The notes beneath the pieces are model-generated. The model did no database searches and was not told where the DNA came from. It saw nothing but the letters and a program-made list of their open reading frames with translations. Shown here piece after piece: positions 1-13,951 of a DNA stretch of 64,000 nt. This DNA comes from Allacma fusca. Lineage: Eukaryota > Arthropoda > Collembola > Symphypleona > Sminthuridae. The stretch covers positions 3,923,501 through 3,987,500 of the forward strand of contig OX359248.1 in assembly GCA_947179485.1 (NCBI GenBank), written 5' to 3'. Each line of letters starts with the position of its first letter. Position 1 is the stretch's first letter. The position numbers and the translations under genes were made by a program.

Positions 1-920
1 GGCTCTGCTCAAGTTCATCGTATTCTTTACATTATTTTGGTTTCAAATTAAAGGTAGTTGGGGTCAGGTTCAGGTCGAGTCGGATCCTTAATTGCTTGTT
101 CTGTGGGGTAAGTTAAAGATATAAACCACACTTAGGATCCCCCTGGAAGTCCCTTCAAGTTCAATTTTGGTCCTGCCACGCTACATAGTAGCAGTGTCCC
201 ACTGTTTTATTTATGCTCAAGTTAAATTATTCCTTTAGGTACTCGTTCCTACAAATCTTATTCCCGCCAAAATTGTTTTTACAGTACAATAATGGATTGA
301 TTTTCAGGAACTATCTTTCAAACCCACTTAAAAATAGTGGGTTCAAGTTTGGGTGGACATCGGTCAATTATATGGATTTTTTGTACAGTTTTGATTAAAT
401 CATGTCACATTTGGATGAGATAATTATAGTTTGGGTATGATGAGCAACAACCATGCACGGACGTGCAAATCCCAGTTTCGCTCTTTATCGAAAAAGCAAA
501 ATCTTAAAAAAGTGTTTTAATTAATTTGAAGTCTTTTTTATTCTAAAAATTAGTTCAAGTGCTGAATTTTAACTGGAATTCGACTTTTTTGCCCCAGCCG
601 TAGCCAGCGAATCAAATTGATCTCGTTTAGAAACTTGGTTACCAAAATTGTATGAAAATTGTAATTTTAAGAACTCTTCATTCAATATTCGTTGAAATTT
701 GCAGCCCATTAATAAAATTGAACTTTAAAATAAGGAAGTTGAAACTGAGCAATCACAATTAAAAAATATGTGACCCTCACCACAAAGACCAGTGAAAGTT
801 GAAGGATGCTAACCGCGTGAAAAGTATTTTGATTTATGATCCAAAGTGAAGAACGTTAGGTTTTAAGTAATTAACTCGTATAAATTTCGAGGCATTGTCA
901 ACGAGAGGAGAATGCTAAAA

Positions 921-936
921 GAGAGAAAGAGTGCGA

Positions 937-967
<31 letters not shown>

Positions 968-968
968 G
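921..968. repeat. GA microsatellite
   Basis: Interrupted (GA)n tract. Similar short GA tracts occur at 1876-1904 and 2265-2288, the last directly after a (CA)n run at 2231-2252 and a GAGT run. Confidence 0.8.
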
Positions 969-3233
969 AAAAAAGAAAAGAAGTTGAGTGTGGATAATGA
1001 GGAGGAAAAAAAGCATTAGCTCTGTTCCCTGCCTCAGTCTTCCTCTTATTTCGACGTAATTGATGAGGAGCGAATGTTTCACAGACTTGCTATTGACTCC
1101 GCAACTATTTCATAATAGCTCAATGAACTAATTGAGATGAAAAAGAAAAGCTTGGTTTTGACTCCGACGAAAGAGAAAGAGAAAAGGAAAAAAGGACGCC
1201 ACTTGAACCTCATCAGGGATGAAATAAATACAAAAATGTCTGCATTTGAGTCAAACTTTCCCTCAAAACTACCACTCCTGCTTTCCCTATGTGAACACTT
1301 AGATATTCCTCCACATGTGAGCCCAACATTGCATTTCTATCATCTACATACAATACATATACATAATTACATCCTATACACACATACAAACATAATTACG
1401 GCTACTTAAGTGCTTCGAGAAAAAATACAGAAGCATTTATGTGTGACATTGCATGGATATAATTAGGTAAGTTGAGGAAGGAATATATTTTTAAGCTGTA
1501 TATATCTATATTTATGTACCATCTAATTACACATTAGGTACATACGACTTTCTCCCCAGACCCAAGTGCGTGTGCAGTAGCTGTAAGTCCATGACCAAGG
1601 AAATATGTATCGGCTTGGGTGTAAAATCCGAGAGGGCTGGGGAAGAGCCGGATAATAAAATAGAGAGGAGAGAGGACAAAAACACTATGAATGGCTCCTC
1701 TGACTGGTTATCCATGTGTATTCTGTCGCAATTCTCTTTATTTTCTATTGAGACCATGAGATGGGCAATGAGTAACTCTAGAGAGAAAAAACTTACTACT
1801 GGAAATCGTACGTGTGTCTGGTGGTTGGTTTTCTTTCCCCCTCTCTTTTCCCTCTTTCTTCCTCCGCGGAGCAAAAGAGACAGAGAGAGAGAGAGAGAGA
1901 GAGAAAGCAGAAAGAATTATCTCTAATTGCTGGTAATTTGGACTCCTACCAAGTGAACTTTTTTGCATTTATCTCTGTGTGGGACTTTGTATATTTGCAT
2001 AGAAAAGGCGTTTGGCAGCATTACATTTCACAACATTTTCTTCCACCGACAACCCAAAACCACAGGAAAAAAAACTCATGTGACGCTTTCCCCCGACAAA
2101 TAGTTTTCCTCTTCCCGCCCAACCCGTTCTCTCCTTCCATAGAAAGTCATACAGGCAAACTTTACAAACAATACAATCAGACTGGAATTAAAAACAGAAG
2201 AAAATGAGAGAGAAAGCCTTCTCATACAAAAACACACACACACACACACACAGAGTAAGTGAGTGAGTGAGTGAGAGAGAGAGAGAGAAATTAAAGAGAA
2301 AAAAATGAGGAAATTAGCCTCGGTTTCGGAAATTCCCGCCGCTTTCTTTCCTCAATAGATGAATGGACGATTCTCTTGTTTGGAAGGACCAAACCCTTAA
2401 TTATTCTTTATTACCCTTAAGAATCCTTCCTTGTCAATTAATCCCCCATCAAATGCATATTCCGAGCATTGTCAATGGTAGCCTTTGTTTTGTTTTTGAA
2501 TACGCCTCCGCATGGGTGCTGGTAATTAAATGAAAAATCCTTAATTATGAAGGATTTTTTTCAAAAGGGCAAAATATCCATGGGATCGTTTGCGCCCAGC
2601 TGGGGAAATGTGAGAAAAAGGCTTCTAATAATAAAAACAATTTTGAAGTAAATTTATGGAATTAAAACCCGGAGAAATTAATAGGATCATTGGAGATTGG
2701 TCCAATGAAAAATAATGGAGGGAGAGGAGACTGAATTACTCCCAGATAAGACACTTGGGAAGTTTCCCTATCAATTTGTTCCCTCCGTGTGGTTGGAGAA
2801 AATTGAGACAACGGAAGGAAGGCCCCATCAATGTCAAAAATTTACAATCCCGCCACGCACTTTTCAGCACGGTGCATTGTAATTCATACAAATATGGCCT
2901 TGGTTGTAGTTGGGATAAGATTAAAAGAAACCTCCAAGGTACGTACAAGACCCTGGGTTATTAGACAGACACATATTGCACTCCTTACTCTTCCTCACTA
3001 AACCACTCTTTCCCTAGGTCCTAATCCCTTGTATACTTTTATTTATGCACGTATACATACATAGATACATGCACATCCCACGCAACAAACAAATGGAGGA
3101 AATGACTCGGGGGGGAAAGTCATTCATTCAATGATATACATATCTCAATTTTTATAGCTGATCTTCACAAACGAGGAAAATAGCAATATTGGGGAAGTTT
3201 TTTTTCTCTCTCCTTTTTTTCTCTCTCTCTCCG

Positions 3234-3253
3234 ATACTGTCGACAGTATAAAA
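3234..3253. promoter_or_regulatory. 16-bp palindrome overlapping a TATA-like motif
   Basis: Positions 3234-3249 form a perfect palindrome (arms ATACTGTC and GACAGTAT). Its right edge runs into TATAAAA, and a CT-rich tract lies immediately upstream (about 3200-3231). This arrangement could be a core promoter or a dyad binding site, but no gene start was identified downstream, so the role is inference. Confidence 0.25.
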
Positions 3254-4662
3254 TATTTTTGGAAGGAATTCTCATACAAAGTACGCCATACAGCTTCACT
3301 GTATGTATGTACATGAGGGTATGCATACGTAAGGTAAACCTTATTGGGAGAGTATCGGAGGGAACTCTAGCCTTCTGCGTTTCGATCCCCCATAAAAACT
3401 CACCGCATCCATTCCTACCCTCGCCTCCAGATCCTAAACGTTATCCACAACTGGCTCGCATAACTGATTTCAATTACACATCAACTCTCTCCACTATCCA
3501 TATTTCCCTGTGCAGTCTCACTTTTGAATTTCCCGCCGATTCCCAATTCCATACTTTGTTTCTATTTACCCTGAGCCAGCCCATGGCTCCGAATCATTCT
3601 CAACTATTTACATACAGTACATACGTAACCCTTTCTGGAGCAACTGTCTCACACTGCCCCAACTACTACTAATCTCCCAAATCTTAACTTATCCCACCTG
3701 TTCTAGTATTATCCCGGGAGGACATGCACATTATTTATCTTCTCCTGTTCGATACAAGCATCAGTGTACAAATAATTTATGTACACTCTTATTCTTTAAA
3801 TTCCAATTATCCCCACCTTGCGAGTCAAATTCCAGGAGAAAGTCTCAAAGTGAGAATATTTGTGTAAATATTTTAAATTGAGAAGACAAAGTTTTGGGAA
3901 CAAGTGTGACTGGAGGCTGGATTTTTGAAGATTGCTTTTGGAGGGGATTTTAAATCAAGATGAAAGGTTTTCAGGAAGGGAATTTAAAGAGTAAAATGAA
4001 TGTTTGAAAGAGGAAAAATATAAGAGCTGTTAGGATGTTGGGGATTATAAGCTCCCAGGGTGACATAAAGTTTTTCACCCCTTCCAGATGCCGAGAGGAG
4101 TAGTGGAGAAAAAGGAAGGAGAGGAAACTCCCTATTTTAACAAATGATGTTAAAATTGTGAAGGAAGGATTAGTTATGTAGAAAATTGAGGGAAAGACAA
4201 ATGTGAGGAATAATTGGGAGAAGCAATGGTTTGAATGAGATGATTCTGTACTCACCCGGTACAGGGATCCTCTGAGTCGGAACTCACCCACTCGTTCGCA
4301 TGCCTTGTGTGCGGACTACTTGACTTTGAGTAGCATTTGGGAAGAATAAAAGTGTATTTGAATAATTTAGGAATGGTGGAGTACTTAGGTATGAATTAGA
4401 TGGGGGTGACACGTGTAAATCCTGTACTGGGTGGCTGGTTGGTAGTTATTCCACATGGACTGTGTATAGAGGGAGGTGATGGGAACTGGGGCTGGAGAGC
4501 AGCTGAGCCTTCTCTAATATGTTGCTTTCTGTCTCTGTATAGGGGAAAAGTGTATACGAGAGTGAGAGAGAAAGCAAGGCTAGCGATTAGACTTTCAAAT
4601 GAGCGATATTCTTTTTTCCTCTGCATTTCCCTCTGACTATGAAATGAAGATTTTTCCCTTCC

Positions 4663-4664
<2 letters not shown>

Positions 4665-4705
<41 letters not shown>

Positions 4706-4716
4706 TCTCTCACACA
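4665..4716. repeat. CT microsatellite
   Basis: A roughly 50-bp (CT)n array with one interruption, followed by a short CA run. Confidence 0.85.
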
Positions 4717-5639
4717 CAAATATACTCTTCATGGGAGTCTTCAGTAGAGAATAAGGGACTGAAGGGAGAGAGTCCATACAGTCTTTTCTCTGCTCAAAGT
4801 CGATCACCTCCACAGCTTCTCCCAGATACACACATCCACAGTCCTGATTGCATTTCCTAATCCAATGGAGAAAACCACTTTTACTGCGAGAGTTTTTGGC
4901 CTGAGACAACGACAGCTGCATCTTTCACATCTTTTCCTCATAACTTCCATCCATCTCTTGGGCCGGATGGATGATCAAGCACTCTGAGAGCCCTTGTTCC
5001 CACTATATCCATTACTTTATTATGCCCCTTTCCTTACCTTATTCCACTGCATTGGTGTACACAGACACAGACACAGACACACACCCAGACAGAGTGGAGC
5101 TCCTTCCCTTCCCTCCCCACAACAACACAACAACAGCTGACCTCATAGTCTGCCAGCTGGGACTTCCTCCCATTTTGACTCCCAAATTCCCCATGTTAAC
5201 CAAATACCCTACCTCATGTCCATAGATGTAGATTCGCCCAAGAGACTTCCTTATTTACAGTAACTTCTTTCGAGGGCGTCTGGCTTTCACCTGAGATTCT
5301 CATCTTCCACTTGTTCCTCCTTTTCTTCCGAGGGCTGTAAATCTATTTGGGCTCCACAAAAGCCTCAATAAATCCGAATCGTCTCTTATTATTCATTTAT
5401 GAATGGATGAGACCTCTGGGACATTTTTGGGCTACTCTTTACAGAACAACCCCTGTTACCATCAAACCTTGTCTCCGGTGAAAGTCAAATATGAATTGTT
5501 CCCTATCTTATAAATCTTCAGGTCCTATAAAATGTCTTTTAGTTTTTCCCATTGGTGTAAGTGAGCTCAACCTGTGTGAAACTGTGTTTCTAATTTCTTG
5601 TTAAATGATTAAATGGGGATTTTCTGGAAATATCGCTCC

Positions 5640-5686
5640 GGTGCTAGTGATCCTAAAAATAGTACTTTTTTAGGACCACTAGCACC
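5640..5686. repeat. 20-bp inverted repeat (hairpin) with 7-nt loop
   Basis: The left arm 5640-5659 and right arm 5667-5686 are reverse complements at 19 of 20 positions, separated by 7 nt. Both arms begin, on their own strand, with GGTGCTAGTG. The RNA of either strand would fold into one strong stem. It is shorter than a typical pre-miRNA, and I see no flanking coding context. Confidence 0.7.
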
Positions 5687-6748
5687 CAGGTTGGTATAAT
5701 TCGGATGGTTTCAACAATTTGGGTAGCAATAAGGTTACCAATTTTATGGTTTTGTCATTACGGCTACAAACGATACTAGAACTGACATCGGGATACCAAA
5801 GGGTATGAAAAATGCTTAATGTTCAGATCATTTTGTCATCCTTAATATTTAGTGGTATTCCTTCCTTTCTCAATCTAACTGGAGTTCCCCACGTGTGGAA
5901 ATGGTAGTGAATGTAAACTGTGACCCATAAATCCATGTAATTTTCAATACTAAGGGAAAAATAGAAGGAAGTAATAGTGTCTTGAGCTAGGTGAGGTAAT
6001 TCAATTGCAATGTTGGCCCTGAATGGGACTCTCCGTGGAAAAAAAAACACACTTGTACATAAGTACTGAGAGAGTCAGTGAAGTCAGGGAAAGGTGAAGT
6101 TATAAAAGGGGATTGAGTTCAGTGGCATTGACGAGCGGAGGCAGGAGGTCATTCTCTTGAGGAAGAAATGGGGTGAGGATAGTGAAATCTTGGGAGAAAG
6201 TCACATAATAATATATTTGGTGGTGTGTGGAGGATCCCATAACAAGGTAATATGTCTTGTTTATCCCCTTGAAATACGGTGACTCCCGGGTGAGCCATTG
6301 GAGGCTCCGTCCTGTACCCAAGACCTGAGAGACTCCGACCCGCTCTCCTTCCTCCTCTCCTCTCTGGGCTCGGTTTTATTCTCATTGCACTCCTCTAATA
6401 TACTTACTGATATGCACATACATACGTACGTGGAGCTCCCAGATAGGGATAGACTCCCTCTCAAACTACTTACCACCGTCCATGAACACCAGGACTTTTT
6501 ATCCAATCCAATAGAACAAACATGTGAGAGGAAGAGATCGGGACGAGCTCTAATTCCCTCACCAGAAACATTCAGCATAACAAAAGATACACGACATCAA
6601 CATCTCCGGGTAAACGGCTTTTCACCCGCCAGCCAAAACATTGGGGAGAGCCATTCTCCCCAATTTTATACTTCACTCTATTTTCTCTCTCTTGATCCAC
6701 CAACTCTCTTTATCTTTTCCCTATTACATCAATATACATACATCCTCC

Positions 6749-6811
6749 TGGAGTCTCTCTCTCTCTCTTCCTCTCTTCCTCTCTTACTCTCACTCTCTCT
6801 CTCTCTCTCGT
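6749..6811. repeat. CT-rich microsatellite
   Basis: Imperfect (CT)n tract with TC/TTCCTC interruptions. Confidence 0.75.
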
Positions 6812-9800
6812 CAAATCACAAAATGTAATTCTCTCCTTCCTCTAACTATATAAACCTATCAATATTTTCAATTTTCCAAATAGGATTCCTCCATGTTCAC
6901 ACTCCCTCATCTCAAATTCCCTTTTCCCTCACTACTTTCTCCTCTTACGTAAATGCCTTCTTACGGCTTACTTAGTGAGCACTATGCCCCACAATACAGG
7001 ATAAAGGCACCTTCTGCAAGCGAAACTCCTTCCAGCCCATGTTATTCCTTTATTATCAATAACTACATGGATGCACTTACTCACATGTGTACACACAACA
7101 CATCCTTCAATATACAAAAGTGACACAAATTATGGGATATTTCCGTCTTTAATGCAACATAACGCATTCAAAAGCATAAGCAATTGCAGTGAAAGCATAT
7201 TTTTTAGAGGTAACTTCCCCCCCCCCATGGAAAATCAGGAGGCTGAGGAATTTAAAGTCAGAAGGTATCCAGAGGGTAGGTGTACTTTGTACATATATGT
7301 AGATATGTACTTTCATCCCAGATTATCCTCCCAACAGAAATGTGCTCCATCAACCGCCGAAGACTCCAGGAATATTAAGAAGTTTGCGCAGATGAGATTA
7401 ATTTGTTGTAAACCAACTCCCGGACCATGAGCTGCATGCCAATACCCCTCAAACAGATAGGGCTGAGGGCATATCTCCCGACAGTGCCCCTGTATTTGTT
7501 TATATAGCCCAGGCCCATCCCTATGTAGACTTGAGCATGTGGACGGGGGAGCAAGTTAATTATCTCGGTGCTGATGTGCGAGTTAGTGCTCCATTAATTG
7601 CCCACCAAAGAGACTCTAAATCAATTCAGGAACAGTTTTTGGCCCGATTCCTTCATCAGCAGTCGTAAAGAGGAAACGTACAGTCACAATTAATACCAGG
7701 AGCTACGCACGCCTCAATTTAAGCACACACACACACACTTGCAACAAGGAGCTTTCCATCCTCGGAACTTCCGCTTACTTCCAGTTATTCCATTTATTCC
7801 AATGCCTTGAGCCCGCTCTTTTAACCCTTCCTCCCAAACTGCCTACTGAGCTAATATAATTATTTGTATTTGCACTAAACCCAACTATATTGTCTTTTCG
7901 TGGAAGCAAAGGTGGAATTGCACATGTGCTTACAGCACATTTGTGCCTTGATTTTACTCCACACGTTTGTTTCCAATGTATAAATAATAATATAACAGTA
8001 ATATAATAATTATATGTTTCGGGAAGAATCCTCCCGAGAGTTACTTTAAATTGTAAATATTTTATTCCCGCAACTTTATTTTAACTTAATTACTCAAATT
8101 TAGCACCTCTCAGTGTCAAGGTCTCGAGGGCTGAATTTGGATCAGTTTTTCTTCCTTATAGGTGAGTTTCATTACATTCGACTAAGAGGGGGCTTGGAGA
8201 TGGCTGAGGTAAGGCTTCAGGGTAGCGAAGCCTGATGATTTGTTAAATAGGGAAAGAATTGCGAGGGGAATGAGGAGGACAGGTGTAAGCGAAGTTTGAA
8301 AGCAAGGGAGGGGAAAGCAAGGAAAGTGCTAAGAAGCTATGAGATGAGAGGGAGGGGGAATAAAAACGATCCTGTATATTTAGGGGTTGATTAGGTACAT
8401 ATTATTAATTGCTGTAATTTATCTCATAATTAATTATTACAGATACAAAATTTTATATAATAAGATATAAGTTCGCCTACCATTGGCACTGGTGAAATCC
8501 TCATAAGGGAGGATTATGAGAAAAAATTAAACTAATCATTTGTAGTTGTAAGAATCCGTCCGTGTACAAAATGATGGGTATATAAAAACAATTGTATATA
8601 ATTACATTTGTATAGACAAACAACTTTGAGCATAGCTATAGGTTTGATAGCTTGTTCCTCTCACATCTGATATTTCTCATCTCGCCGTCATAATATAAAA
8701 AAATAGGAGGAAGATCTAAAGGAGGATTCTGGTTGAAGCTCTTGTAGTTGTTAGCTACTGGAATGGGAGACAACCGTTGGGAGTGATTTTGTCATCCTGT
8801 TTTGCATCTCACGGAGAGGGAAAACAAACGGGAGTTTTTTCAAGCGGCACATTAAATTACCTCATAGAGTCACATTGAGTCGGAGTATCAACAGTTTTTA
8901 TACCCACTTCAACGACATCCTTCCTCTCATGGAATTCCTCACTCTATATTTGTTTCCGACTGGAGTCATCCAATGGTAGGGATTCCACCCTGCACACTTG
9001 GATGTGGAAACTCTGTAAGCTCCGGATATTCTTCCCAGATAAGGAAAATAGTTAACCACCATTTAATTAAGTTTTTTTTTTCATTCATTTTATGCCTCAT
9101 AATTTTTTGGGGGTGAGACCAACGGAGAGACATTTCCCATTCCGTATGTTTTGTCCGGATCGTAAAGCATATGCTTATCATAAAGTCGTCACACAGGCCT
9201 TGTGTATTTATGAAGTGGGGTTCAACTTGAATTCGATTAAGCTAATAGGATAATAGAAACAGGGGGGAATCGTCCAGATTTCCTCCGTTTTAATCTCCAC
9301 ATTACCCCAGACGTGAAAAAACAGTGGGGGGAAGTAATGTTTTCAAATGGGTAATTTGATGAGAGCGGGACCAAAGATGAAGATGGGAGTGAAGAAGAGA
9401 AAGAGAGGGAGAGAGAGAGAGAGAAAGGAAAAAATTAAGGGACGTTTTTTTTTTCATAGAAAGAATGAGGCTGGGAAAGAGGGGAAGGACGGGGAAAGCA
9501 TAGTTTTACATGGTTGTAAAAGGTCCAGGCTGTTGCAGAGAGGGATGCTTTCTCCAACTGCTGAAGAAGGAGGAGAAGAAAATGAAGCTATTTCTTTATA
9601 CTGATTAAGAATTCTAATCAAGACATTTAGGAGAAGCGTTTCTATTCAACAAGGACAAGAATGCTAGGCCGATGGCTCCCTGTGGAAATGAATGGGAACT
9701 AATTTATCCTGAATATTCTCATAATTCCTACAGACAACTGTATTATTGGCCATCTCCTCGCATCCTTACATATGCTCAATGCTAGGAGACCCGTCCACAG

Positions 9801-10885
9801 TCTACGCACACAACCTCCTCCCCTCTATATACAGATATCCCGGGATCCTCACATACGACCAGGCCTAAATACTGTAAGACCAATGTATTTATGCAAGGAT
9901 CCACAGACTCACATACATGCAGCCCTGCATTCCTGTATAAATAGCACATGCATGAAAGTAATGGGGCACTGGGATTGTTAAACACTTGCATATTTATATT
10001 CGCTATGCACAGCCTCGTTTTGGACGTCTCTACTAAGACAAGTACTAGTATGTTTGTAGCCCTCGTGTGTTTATATATGTACGTCCATGTGTATGGGTGA
10101 TTAGACGTAAGACTGGATCTACAATGATGTATATATATACATCAATGTAGGTATCTACTAGTACAAGATAATACACTATGGGAAAGTTCATGCATATAAT
10201 TATGTAATTTTGTACCTACATATGACAATGTACCCATGCATAGGGTCTATGCACGTGGAAGCATACAAGTATAAATTACATAATTACTTGTATGCTGTAC
10301 CGTGTCAGGGTCTGACACATATGTATGCCCAGCCGCCCATTGAAACGCTTAAAGAGTGGAGACAAGCTTCCAAAAACAGGGACCATCATAGGGATGTACG
10401 CACGGACAAATTTGAGTCTATGTAGATATAGATAGATAGATACATATATCTACATACGTACCTATAGCATCAACTCCCATATCTGTAGTAGGCAGGAGTT
10501 GGGAACTGGTGTGTGTTTCTTCTTATTTTAACTCCCTCATCTTCCATTCTTTCAATTTCCTCCGACACAGTCTGCCCTAGCTCATGTACATATGTTCAGT
10601 CCATAGCTTTGAGTAGTTGGAGTCGGGCGTCGGGAGGGAAGGAGAAAGCAAAAGAAAGTGTATGTGAAAAGAGGGACAAGCCAAATCTAACCCAGCCTTT
10701 CCAACACATATATCACCTCAAGAGCTCCCCCCATATAACAATACATAGATTAGACTTTGTTTCTCTCACAATTCCCTCCTCCCAAAGTATCTGTATGGAT
10801 TTGGGTATATTTGCATCCCGATTCTATTATTTCCTCCTAGCATATATGCACATTAGCCGGAGTATACATTTCCATATACATAAAT

Positions 10886-10913
10886 AGAGAGAGAGAGAGA
10901 GAGAGAGAGAGAG
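10886..10913. repeat. GA microsatellite
   Basis: Pure (GA)n run of about 28 bp. A similar run lies at 11934-11960. Confidence 0.85.
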
Positions 10914-11930
10914 CTATGCACACGCTACATAAACGTACATTGAGCAAGTGGCGGGAAAGGACTGGATACGTTAGGTTTACACCTTCCCTTTGTCTCACTT
11001 CACCAAGTAATTTCCAACTTGCACTCCATTCACTGTGACTCTGCTCTTACTACTTGTTCCTCTCTCGGATTCTCCATACAGACCTGGCTTTGAGCCTCAT
11101 CCAATTTCTTAGCCCTTGTTTATGCTCCCATGTCCCATGCTTCCTCTCCTTGCTTTATGGCGCATCCTCTCCCTTCCTCTTACAAGCTCCAATCAAGCCC
11201 AACAAAATACCGCAGAACCAACACTCATCTCCACTTTCCTCAACAATTCCCTATTCATATTGCTGCGGGGACAATCGCCTGGAGTGGATTACAGGTTAGG
11301 CGGGCACAGATCCCCTCTTAACCTTTTCCAAGTCTCATTTCTCCTCTCCCCCATTCAGACTACTATATATGCTCTGGTACACAGCCCAATTTCCATATGT
11401 AACCCTGCTACCCATGCCTTTGGCATTAATTACATGCAGAAATCCTCATACGAATTAACTATATTGCAGATTTCTCAAATGCATGTGCAAGTGAAAGTAG
11501 TCTTTTACAACAAACAAGAGTCATCAATTCCCAAGACACTCCTACAAGGGACATTCTTGCAATAAAAATTGCAATGCTCCAACAACATTACAGAATTTCA
11601 ACACTTCCAACAATATTTCAAAAATTTCCAATAGATTTCATAGCAGCAACAATTTAATTAAGCATCTGAAGTAATTAATTATCTCCGGCAAAAAAAAGAT
11701 TATTGAAGTAATTTACTTGAAAGAATTAAAAAAGTAATTAGGCTTGTACTACATGAGCTTGTATGTATCTATTTATGTGTGTACATATGTGAGAAAATCC
11801 ACGGAGTATTTATTGCACCTGGAAATACATCTCGTTTAAGTAGATTAAATGGAATGGGGAAGAAAGTAGACAGGAAGGAGGGAGATTAGAACTTAGTAGT
11901 AACAAGAGGAGTTAATCGTGTGGGAAAGGC

Positions 11931-11964
<34 letters not shown>

Positions 11965-12611
11965 CCAATCAAGGGAAGAGGATAAAAATTAAGGGAAGAA
12001 AATAATGTTGTTTGTGTGACAAGAGCCCAACCACCGGCAGAGACAGAAGGAGTGAGTTATAAATTATTGAAAAGCTAAGGCTCAAAGTTTTCTCATCAGT
12101 GTATCGTTTCCCTCCAGAAGATACAAATGGTTAGGAAAAGATAGACAGAGGAGATAGAGAGAAAAGCCCGGGACAGACAGAAACCCAGGAAGAGACGACC
12201 CATCGATGCAGACACAAAAGGGATAAGAGATACTTCCTCCCCCACCCCCCCCCCCCTCCCAAAAGCAAGTTCATGAGGAGAGGATAGATTATAGCTTTTA
12301 AAAGAAAGGAGTTTGAGGAAAAGAAACTCAGAAGAATCTTGGGTGGTTTCAATAATGGCAAATGGCATTAGATGATGGGATATAATAAGAAATAATCCAA
12401 GTGTTTATATGCCACGTCCGGAATAGATTGCAATCCCACAAAATGCCTCTTCCCATACAATTCCGTATCCTCCATGAGGAGATGACATAGACAGGGCAAC
12501 AATACACAACTTCCCTTTCCGTCCACTGCTCCAATTTCCCCATTTTGTCATCTTCCCTGCCTTTGACTCAATTCAGTTGTTCAGAGAGACAGATCCTGAA
12601 AGAAGCAGTGA

Positions 12612-12615
<4 letters not shown>

Positions 12616-12643
<28 letters not shown>

Positions 12644-12655
12644 TGAGAGAGAGAG
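12616..12655. repeat. GA microsatellite
   Basis: (GA)n array with one ATGAGA interruption. It lies 135 bp before a longer GA array. Confidence 0.85.
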
Positions 12656-12788
12656 TGGAGATGAGTGAGAGAAGCAACAGTGGTTCATATCCTCTGACGT
12701 GACCATAGCGGCAGAAAAATACAAAATACCAAAATGGATGTTCAAGTGAGAGAGAACTAAGAGAGAACAAGGGCTATGCTATAAGAGC

Positions 12789-12790
<2 letters not shown>

Positions 12791-12838
<48 letters not shown>

Positions 12839-12851
12839 GAGAGAGAGAGAA
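12791..12851. repeat. Long GA microsatellite
   Basis: About 60 bp of (GA)n with a single GG interruption; the longest GA tract in the window. Confidence 0.9.
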
Positions 12852-13906
12852 AGTAGAGGGAAAAAAGAAAGTAAAACTTTTTTTTATCAGTTCTCTCTCG
12901 GTATTTATAGGAGTTGGGAAGAAGAGACTAAGACGAAGAAGATACAAGAAAGTCCGCTCTGGCTTTCTCTCCCTGTTCTCTCCTTAAGTTCCCAACCACC
13001 ACATTGGTCACGAAAGAATCAATCCTCCTAATGGAAAAGTATAGTAAATTATCCTTATGGAAAGGAAATACAGGGGAATGTGCCGAGTGCCTCTGTTAAC
13101 ACTGTCACCCTCCATTTCGCATCTTCTCCATTTCAACTAATACTCTGAGACTGGTTCTTCAACACTCTTTCTCCCGCTCTCACTTCTTCTTATTCTTCTC
13201 ATGCGACTCCTTGAAAATTCTAACCAACCTTGTTTCCTCTCCCCATAACTTTTCAATTATCAACTTTCCAAAGGAGAGAAAATTCCATTCAAATAACATG
13301 TACCTGAGTGGGCATCAAATTTCCTCTCCCAATTATTTCCTCTGTTATACCATTTTAATTATTTCCTCATCAACCTGTCCCCTTTCCTCTGCTCTCAGAA
13401 CCCACGTCTCTATTCCAACCCCTACCCTACTAAGGAGCCACTCCTATCACGTCCAAGTATCCCAGTCTGTAGTGTCGCACATATCTATCTATAGGATTTC
13501 TCCATGTAATTATGCACTTTAACAACCTTGAAGGTGGCTCAAGAACTCAGTTAGTTCCCCCCACGAAACTATGTATGTATTTTGGGACAAGGGAACCCAC
13601 ACTTCTTCATTGTCTTCTCCAGTTGGGGAAAGATCGAACAATTGAGTTCATACTCACATTCACTCTCATAAGTAATACTCACTTGTCATTTCGCTAATCA
13701 GGACTGATTGGCTGTTAATTTAAATTATTAAAAACTGGATCTATCTCGCTAGACAAATTCAGGGACATGTAAGCCTTGACAAAATTGATCCTAAATAAAT
13801 TTACAATTGAGAATTCCTTCAGATGTACAAGAGGATTTTAAATTCAATAAATTTTATTACCGGCGAAAGTTTCTGGATTTGTGCTTTCTTGTGTTTTCTT
13901 TCACAG

Positions 13907-13951
13907 GTGTTCACTTCTGCTCCTCAGCCGATGATATCTATGTAAATGAGA
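13907..13951 (+). CDS. DIP-like gene, tentative upstream exon
   Basis: A pyrimidine-rich acceptor ending TTTCACAG is followed by 45 nt encoding GVHFCSSADDIYVNE and a GTACGT donor. It enters and leaves in phase 1, matching the next exon, and reads like the end of a signal peptide plus the mature N-terminus. An alternative is that translation starts at the in-frame ATG at 13807: the residues just before the acceptor (KFLDLCFLVFSF) are hydrophobic enough for a signal peptide. RNA would be needed to choose. Confidence 0.4.

Larger units (their letters stand above)
1..13906. other. No supported gene; repeat-rich upstream region
   Basis: I find no open reading frame here that looks like a protein: the longer ones run through GA/CT microsatellites or are Ser/Leu/Pro-rich shadows of pyrimidine tracts. 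The region lies upstream of the DIP-like gene and probably holds its missing 5' UTR and signal-peptide exon(s) or their introns, but I cannot point to one. It contains several GA/CT arrays, a perfect palindrome at 3234-3249 and a strong hairpin at 5640-5686, listed separately. Confidence 0.6.

Noticed and set aside
6298-6828. 176-codon open frame on the plus strand
   Set aside because: Composition follows CT-rich DNA (poly-Ser/Leu) and it overlaps several other equally long frames on both strands.
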